From JAOPZW01 sp963788935 (GTDB lineage Bacteria > Actinomycetota > Thermoleophilia > Solirubrobacterales > Solirubrobacteraceae): DNA of 64,000 bases. Below, piece after piece: positions 59,449 through 64,000 of this stretch. The stretch spans positions 257,352 through 321,351 of the forward strand of contig CAWBIM010000009.1 in the NCBI GenBank assembly GCA_963788935.1, written 5' to 3'. Within the stretch, counting starts at the first letter, position 1. Each line of letters starts with the position of its first letter. Made by a program: the position numbers and the translations under genes. The notes beneath the pieces are model-generated. The model was not told the DNA's origin. It saw only the letters and a program-made list of their open reading frames with translations, and did not search any database.

Positions 59449-59497
59449 TCGCCTCCGCTCTCGCGCATGCGTGCCATGACCGGCGACGTCGTCCGGA

Positions 59498-59519
59498 CCG
59501 GTTCGAGTCCGGGTCTCGC
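59498..59519 (+). repeat. 22-bp direct repeat of the tRNA-Phe 3' end
   Basis: CCGGTTCGAGTCCGGGTCTC followed by GC is identical to 59425-59446 within the tRNA (T arm and 3' acceptor strand). The bases between show no other tRNA part. It could be an attachment-site remnant or a decayed tandem tRNA copy. No integrase is seen in the window. Confidence 0.6.
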
Positions 59520-59600
59520 ACTTCGTCCTGAAGCCGCCGCGTAGGACCGGCGCGCGTGAAAACGGTGTTAGGCTCGCCTCCCCGCTCCCGAGGAGGGCCT

Positions 59601-59783
59601 GTGGCAGCGATCATCGCGTATCTCGACGCTGGCAGCGGCAGCATGATCGTCCAGCTCGTGCTGGGCGGTGCGGCGGCCGCGATCGTCAGCGTCAAGCTCT
59701 GGTGGCAGCGGCTGCTGCGTCTGCTCCACATCCGTCCGCGCGGGCCGCGCGAGACCGAGGCGGATCCGACCGCCGGCGACTGA
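59601..59783 (+). CDS. Small conserved membrane protein with YLDxGSGS motif (60 aa)
   Basis: A 60-residue protein. AAIIAYLDAGSGSMIVQLVL gives the motif YLDxGSGS common to small proteins beside phosphatase/methyltransferase pairs in actinobacteria. One membrane span (about 14-33) is followed by a basic tail (KLWWQRLLRLLHIRPRGPRE). GGAGG lies 6 bases before the GTG at 59601; a longer GTG at 59556 is less likely. It precedes the methyltransferase by 12 bp and is probably in its operon. Function unknown. Confidence 0.75.
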   Translation: MAAIIAYLDAGSGSMIVQLVLGGAAAAIVSVKLWWQRLLRLLHIRPRGPRETEADPTAGD

Positions 59784-59795
59784 CCCAGGCTCGCG

Positions 59796-61206
59796 ATGGC
59801 CCTCGACCCCGGGTCCTTTCGCGATCCCGACAGCCGGGTCGTCCTCACCGAGGATGCGGTCTTCCGCCTGCTCAGCGAGCGCGGCCGCGACGACTGGCTG
59901 CAGCTGAGCGGGGCGGCGCTGTTCGCTGAGGCGACCGCGGGCGGGACGCTCGTGGCGACCGAGGCGGTCGAGCGCGACGCCGTTCCGGGGCTCGAGGGAG
60001 TCGAGTGCGCCGCCGTGCTGCGCCACGAGCGGGTGCCGTTCGTCTCCTACCCCTACGAGTGGACGTTCGGGATGCTGCGCGACGCCGCGCTGCTCCAGCT
60101 CGACCTGCTCGAGCGCGCGCTCGCCGAGTCGCTGATGCTGAAGGACAGCCTCGCCGTACAACGTGCAGTGGCGCGGCGCCGCGCCCGGTGTTCATCGACG
60201 TCGGCTCGTTCGAGCGCCTGCGCGAGGCCGAGCCGTGGGTCGGCTACCGCCAGTTCTGCATGCTGTTTCTCTATCCGCTGATGCTTCAGGCCTACCTCGG
60301 CGTGCCGTTCCAGCCCTGGCTGCGCGGCTCGCTCGAAGGCATCCGCCGGTCGATGCGGCGCGGGTGCTGCGCGGCGCGCGACCGGCTGCGCCGCGGCGTG
60401 CATGACGAACGTGGTCCTCCACGCCCGGCTGGAGCGCCGCTACGCCGGGGTCGAAGGACGCACGGTACGGCGCGAGCTGCGCTCGGCCGGCTTCAGCGCC
60501 GAGCTGGTCAAGGCGAACGTGCGGCGCATGCGCAAGCTGGTCGACCGGCTGCGGTGGGAGCCCGGCGCCTCGGCCTGGACCGGGTACGGCGAGAGCGACG
60601 GCTACGCGCAGGCCGACCGGGAGGTCAAGGCGGCGTTCGTGCGCGAGGCCGCGGGCGCGGCGGCGCCGGCGCCTGGCCTGGGACCTCGGCGCCAACGACG
60701 GCGAGTACGCGCGGATCGCCGCCGAGACGGCCGACTGCGTCGTGGCGATGGACGCCGACCACCCGACCGTCGAGCTGCTCTACCGCACGCTGCGCGACGA
60801 GCAGGAGCGCCGCATCGTCCTGCCGCTCGTCATGGACGTCTGCGACCCGTCGCCGGGGCTCGGCTGGCGCGGGCGCGAGCGGCGCTCGCTGACGGAGCGC
60901 GGCCGGCCGCGAGCTCATGCTCTGCCTGGCGCTCGTGCACCACCTCGCGATCACGCGCAACGTCCCGCTCGACCGAGCTCGTCGACTGGCTCGCCGGCCT
61001 CGGCGGAGAGCTCGTCGTCGAGTTCCCCACGCGCGAGGACCCGATGGTGCAGCGACTGCTGGCCGCGAAGCGCGAGGACGCGCACGAGGACTACGAGCTC
61101 GAACGATTCGAGCGGCTGCTCGCGCAGGGCGTTCGACGTTCGCCGGAGCGTGCGGTTGCCCTCCGGCACCCGGGTGCTCTTCGAGGCGTCCCCCCGCGGT
61201 GCATGA
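59796..61206 (+). pseudogene. Class I SAM-dependent methyltransferase, about seven frameshifts
   Basis: Reconstructed from consecutive frames, it encodes ~465 residues. The N-terminal region (AVFRLLSERGRDDWLQLSGA, FVSYPYEWTFGMLRDAAL) is followed by PVFIDVGSFERLREAEPWVG, YRQFCMLFLYPLMLQAYLGV, a middle with LVKANVRRMRKLVDRLRWEP, and the SAM-binding domain: WDLGANDGEYARIAAETADC, VVAMDADHPTVELLYRTLRD and LMLCLALVHHLAITRNVPL. Frames pass 0-1-2-0-1-2-0-1, always one step the same way, as expected from repeated one-base insertions. The function is a methyltransferase of unknown substrate. Its TGA overlaps the ATG of the next gene. Confidence 0.72.
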
Positions 61207-63298
61207 GCGCTGCCGCCGCCCGCTCGACCGCGTCGCCCTGCTCCTCGTGGCCGGTCGCCGCGCTACACCTCGCGGCGCTGTGGTCGTTCGCCTTCGTCCA
61301 GCCGCTGTTCGACCTGCTCTCGCACAACGCCGACTTCTTCGTCGCGCGCGGCAACACGGCGGGCGACATCCTGCGCTTCGCCTTCGTCCTGGTGCTCGTG
61401 CCGCCGGCGATCCTGGTGGCCGCCGAGGCGCTGGCGGGACTGGTCTCGCAACGAGCCCGCCGCACGCTGCACCTCGCGTTCGTCGCGCTGCTGGCCGGCG
61501 CCTTCGTGCTCGAGCTGCTCAAGCGGGCGCTCCCCGGACGAGCGCCGTGCTGCTGGCCGCGGCCGCATTCGCCGGCGTCGCGTTCGCGCTGCCTACGCGC
61601 GCGCGCCGGCCGTGCGCTCGTTCGTGACCGTGCTCGCGCCGGCGCCGCTGATCTTCCTGGTGCTGTTCCTGGTCGTCTCGCCGGTGCCGACGCTGCTGCG
61701 GCCCGAGCCCACGGTCCAGGCGGCGACCGGGCCGCCCGGCCGGACGCCGGTCGTGCTGGTGGTCTTCGACGAGCTGCCGGCCATCTCGCTCATGGGGCCG
61801 GGCGGCGCGGTCGACGCCGAGCGCTACCCCGCATTCGCCCGGCTGGCGCGCGAGGCGACGTGGTACCGCAACGCCACGACCGTCTCCGACAGCACGACGC
61901 GCGCCGTGCCCGCGATCCTCACCGGCCTGCGGCCCGGCGAGGGCGTCGGCTGGCGACGAGCCGCACCTATCCGCGGAGCGTGTTCACGCTGCTCGGCGAC
62001 CGCTGGGACCAGCACGTCCTCGAGCCGGTCACGGACATCTGCCCGCCGGCGATCTGCGCCCACGCCACGCGCGCCGCACCGCGGCCGCATGCGCTCGCTC
62101 GCGTCGGACCTCAGCATCGTCTCGGGCCATCTGCTGCTGCCCGACGACCTCGCGACTCGCTGCCGCCGATCGACCGTGGCTGGGCGGACTTCGGCGGGAT
62201 CGAGCGCGGCCTGGCCGCAAGCTCGGCGACGTCCGGGCCCGTGAGCGCCGCGGGGGGACTGGTGGGCCCAGCGCGTGGCCGAGGCCGAGCGCGGCATCGC
62301 CGCCGTCCGCCCGCAGGCCGCCGCCCGCCGCTACATGTGATCCACGTCGTCGCGCCGCACGTCCCGTGGCGCTACCTCCCCGCCGGCGTGCGCTACCTGG
62401 AGCCGGGCCCGCGGCATGCCCGGCCTCGCCACCGAAGGGCTGGGGCACCAACCACTACCTCATCCGCCAGGCCTCAGCGCCACCTCCTGCAGGTCGGCTT
62501 CACCGACCGGCTGCTCGCCCGGCTGATCGGTAACCTCAAGCGCGCAGGCCTCTGGGACCGCGCGCTCGTCGTCGTCGTGGCCGACCACGGCGCGAGCTTC
62601 CGGCCCCGAGGCCCGCCGCCCGGTGACCGCGGCCAACTTCGCCGACATCGCCGGCGTCCCGCTGTTCGTCAAGCGCCCGGGCCAGCGGCCGGGCGCGTGG
62701 ACGACCGCCTCGCGCGCACGATCGACATGCTCCCGACGATCGCCGAGACGGTCGGCCGCGGGCGCGGCTGGCGCTTCGACGGCGCCCCGCTCGGACCCGC
62801 CCACCGCCGACGACCGTGCGGGTGAACAACCACAACGAGCGCCGCGACAAGACCGTCGGGTTCCGCTCCTTCCTTCGCCCCCGCGACGCACAGCTCGCCC
62901 AGCAGATCAGACTGTTCCCGCCGGGACGCGCGTCGCTGTACCGGGTGGGTCCCAACGCGCGCCTGATCGGCCGACGGGTCTCGGCCCTCGGCCGCCAGCC
63001 GGGACAGGCGCCGGCGCCGTCGACCGGCCCGGCGCTACGGCGCGTCGATCCGTGGACCGGCGTCGTGCCGGCGTTCGTCACCGGCCGCCCCGCCCACCGC
63101 GAGCCCGCCGGGCTCCCGCTGGCCGTGGCCATCGACGGGCGCATCCGCGCGGTCACGCGGAGTTACCGTGCGGGCGGGCAGACGCGCTTCTCGGCGATCG
63201 TCCCTCACTCGAGCCTGCCGGCGGGCTCCACACGGTCGATGTTCCTTGCAGTGCAGCGCGGTAACGGGCTGCGCCCGCTCGCGCACACCGGCCGCTGA
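61203..63298 (+). pseudogene. Alkaline-phosphatase-superfamily (sulfatase-like) membrane protein, many frameshifts
   Basis: The reconstructed protein of about 690 residues has four or five N-terminal membrane segments (ALHLAALWSFAFVQPLF, FAFVLVLVPPAILVAAEALA, LVLFLVVSPVPTLL). A sulfatase-like domain follows: VLVVFDELPAISLMG (first metal Asp), DSTTRAVPAILTGL (Thr nucleophile region), LHVIHVVAPHVPWRYLPAG, ALVVVVADHGASF (metal Asp-His) and GVPLFVKRPGQ. The C-terminal domain, FVTGRPAHREPAGLPLAVAI to QRGNGLRPLAHTGR, is in one frame. At least eight frameshifts fall between 61535 and 62820. A paralog faces it at the window end. It likely hydrolyses or transfers phospho- or sulfo-groups on the cell surface. 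Confidence 0.7.
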
Positions 63299-63351
63299 GG
63301 CACGGACGGCCTCCTTCGCGCGGTCTGGGTCGCGCCCGGGACCCGCAGGCC

Positions 63352-64000
63352 TCACGGGCCTGCGTGCGCCAGCCGGACGACCTGACCGTCGCCCTGAACA
63401 GCGAGCACGTCGACCGTGTTACGTCCGGAGCGCAGGCTCGCCGGCGGCACCAGCATCGAGAAGCGCTGGCGGGGGCCCGAAGCGTAGCTGCGGCCGACGG
63501 CGCGGATGCGCCCGTTGACAGCAACCGCGAGCGATCGAGCGTTCGGCGCTCCGCCGCTGAGCTCTCCGGTGACGTAGACCGGAAGCACCCCGGACGCGCG
63601 CCTGACGCCGGCGAAGGCCGCAGGCGCATCGACATGCGCGCGCTCGGTCGCCTCGCGGACCCGCAGCGTCGTCAGCCGCCTGCCTAGCAGGCTGACGATC
63701 GGGCCGGGTTGGAGCACCGAGGCCAGCCCGCGCGGGAAGATGGCGCGCTGGCGGGCAAGCTCAGCGTCGCGCGCGCGAACGAATGCGTCGAGGCTCCCGA
63801 GGCTGACGAAGCGCCCCCGCCGTCCGTTGCGCACGCTCGGGACGGCCGTTGGCGGCGTGGTCGTCAGCGGCACGCCGTCGCCGGCGCCGCCCGGCACGCC
63901 GACGATCGACGCGATCGTCGGCAGCACGTCGATCGTCTGCGCGGGCCCATCATCTACGCGGGCGGCGCGCTGGTGTGGGCCCTTGACGAACAGCGGGATC
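63352..64000 (-). CDS. Sulfatase-like protein, C-terminal part (5' end off the window)
   Basis: The final ~215 residues of a second alkaline-phosphatase-superfamily protein; the frame is open to base 64000. IPLFVKGPHQRAARVDDGPA then QTIDVLPTIASIVGVPG matches the end of the catalytic domain of the preceding gene (VPLFVKRPGQ, RTIDMLPTIAETVG). The tail RGRFVSLGSLDAFVRARDAE, GVLPVYVTGELSGG, AVAVNGRIRAVGRSYASG and DVLAVQGDGQVVRLAHAGP aligns with the other's tail. The two genes end 53 bp apart, tail to tail. No frameshift is seen here. Confidence 0.8.
   Translation of the reverse strand, partial: IPLFVKGPHQRAARVDDGPAQTIDVLPTIASIVGVPGGAGDGVPLTTTPPTAVPSVRNGRRGRFVSLGSLDAFVRARDAELARQRAIFPRGLASVLQPGPIVSLLGRRLTTLRVREATERAHVDAPAAFAGVRRASGVLPVYVTGELSGGAPNARSLAVAVNGRIRAVGRSYASGPRQRFSMLVPPASLRSGRNTVDVLAVQGDGQVVRLAHAGP

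Noticed and set aside
59449..59521. A second tRNA gene downstream of tRNA-Phe
   Set aside because: Only the 3' 22 bases match; there is no acceptor 5' strand, D arm or anticodon arm.

Overview
The window is very GC-rich DNA with short intergenic gaps, frequent GTG/TTG starts, many 4-base ATGA/GTGA gene overlaps and strongly C/G-ending codons. Together with the gene content (secreted Thr-rich and prealbumin-like surface proteins, a CGNR protein, a DUF3352 protein, tyrosine autokinase-type polysaccharide co-polymerases) it suggests an actinobacterium, possibly of the Thermoleophilia/Solirubrobacterales type. The lineage is an inference. No rRNA, CRISPR array, transposase or plasmid/phage replication gene was seen; one tRNA (Phe, GAA) is present.

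Layout. 0-11 kb: housekeeping and accessory genes, mostly in divergent regulator/target pairs: a DtxR/MntR-type repressor beside a CorA transporter; an ArsR-type regulator beside an MFS exporter; a LysR regulator beside two tiny membrane peptides; a frameshifted ATP-dependent DNA ligase; a DHA2 exporter beside a CGNR protein with a glycerate-kinase-like protein; then an M14 carboxypeptidase and a HAD phosphatase. 11-43.5 kb: a large Wzx/Wzy-type exopolysaccharide and cell-surface locus. It holds two DegT aminotransferases, an NDP-sugar epimerase/dehydratase, an initiating sugar transferase, two Wzz/tyrosine-kinase proteins, a PAP2 phosphatase, three carbohydrate deacetylase-like proteins, two GT4 glycosyltransferases, an O-antigen ligase/polymerase, a flippase, two ATP-grasp ligases and five FemAB/GNAT-like acyltransferases. 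Within it lie a Thr/Ser-rich mucin-like protein and an unusual protein that joins a peptidoglycan-binding domain, a membrane span and a catalytically degenerate resolvase domain.

44.1-54.1 kb: a tight, apparently co-translated cluster: aminodeoxychorismate synthase (PabA-PabB fusion), an adenylate-forming ligase with broken motifs, a PabC-like lyase, DAHP synthase, a free acyl carrier protein, a GNAT, and a second intact adenylate-forming ligase. It faces a convergent FemAB-like transferase and a sugar nucleotidyltransferase. With no PKS or NRPS in view, my reading is that a 4-aminobenzoate-like acyl group is made on the spot, loaded on the carrier protein and transferred to an amine or sugar, perhaps a component of the neighbouring surface polymer. 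This is the best candidate here for an undescribed system.

54.5-64 kb: an MrfA/YprA-like helicase, an M23 peptidase, a DUF3352 protein, tRNA-Phe with a 22-bp repeat of its 3' end just downstream, a small conserved membrane protein, a methyltransferase and two tail-to-tail alkaline-phosphatase-superfamily genes.

Sequence quality. Six otherwise good genes (ligase, M14 peptidase, prealbumin-like protein, PAP2, a deacetylase, DUF3352) carry one frameshift each, mostly repaired by removing one C or G from a C/G run. The segment from about 60.15 to 62.85 kb has a frameshift every 100-350 bases. These look like sequencing or assembly indels rather than true pseudogenes.
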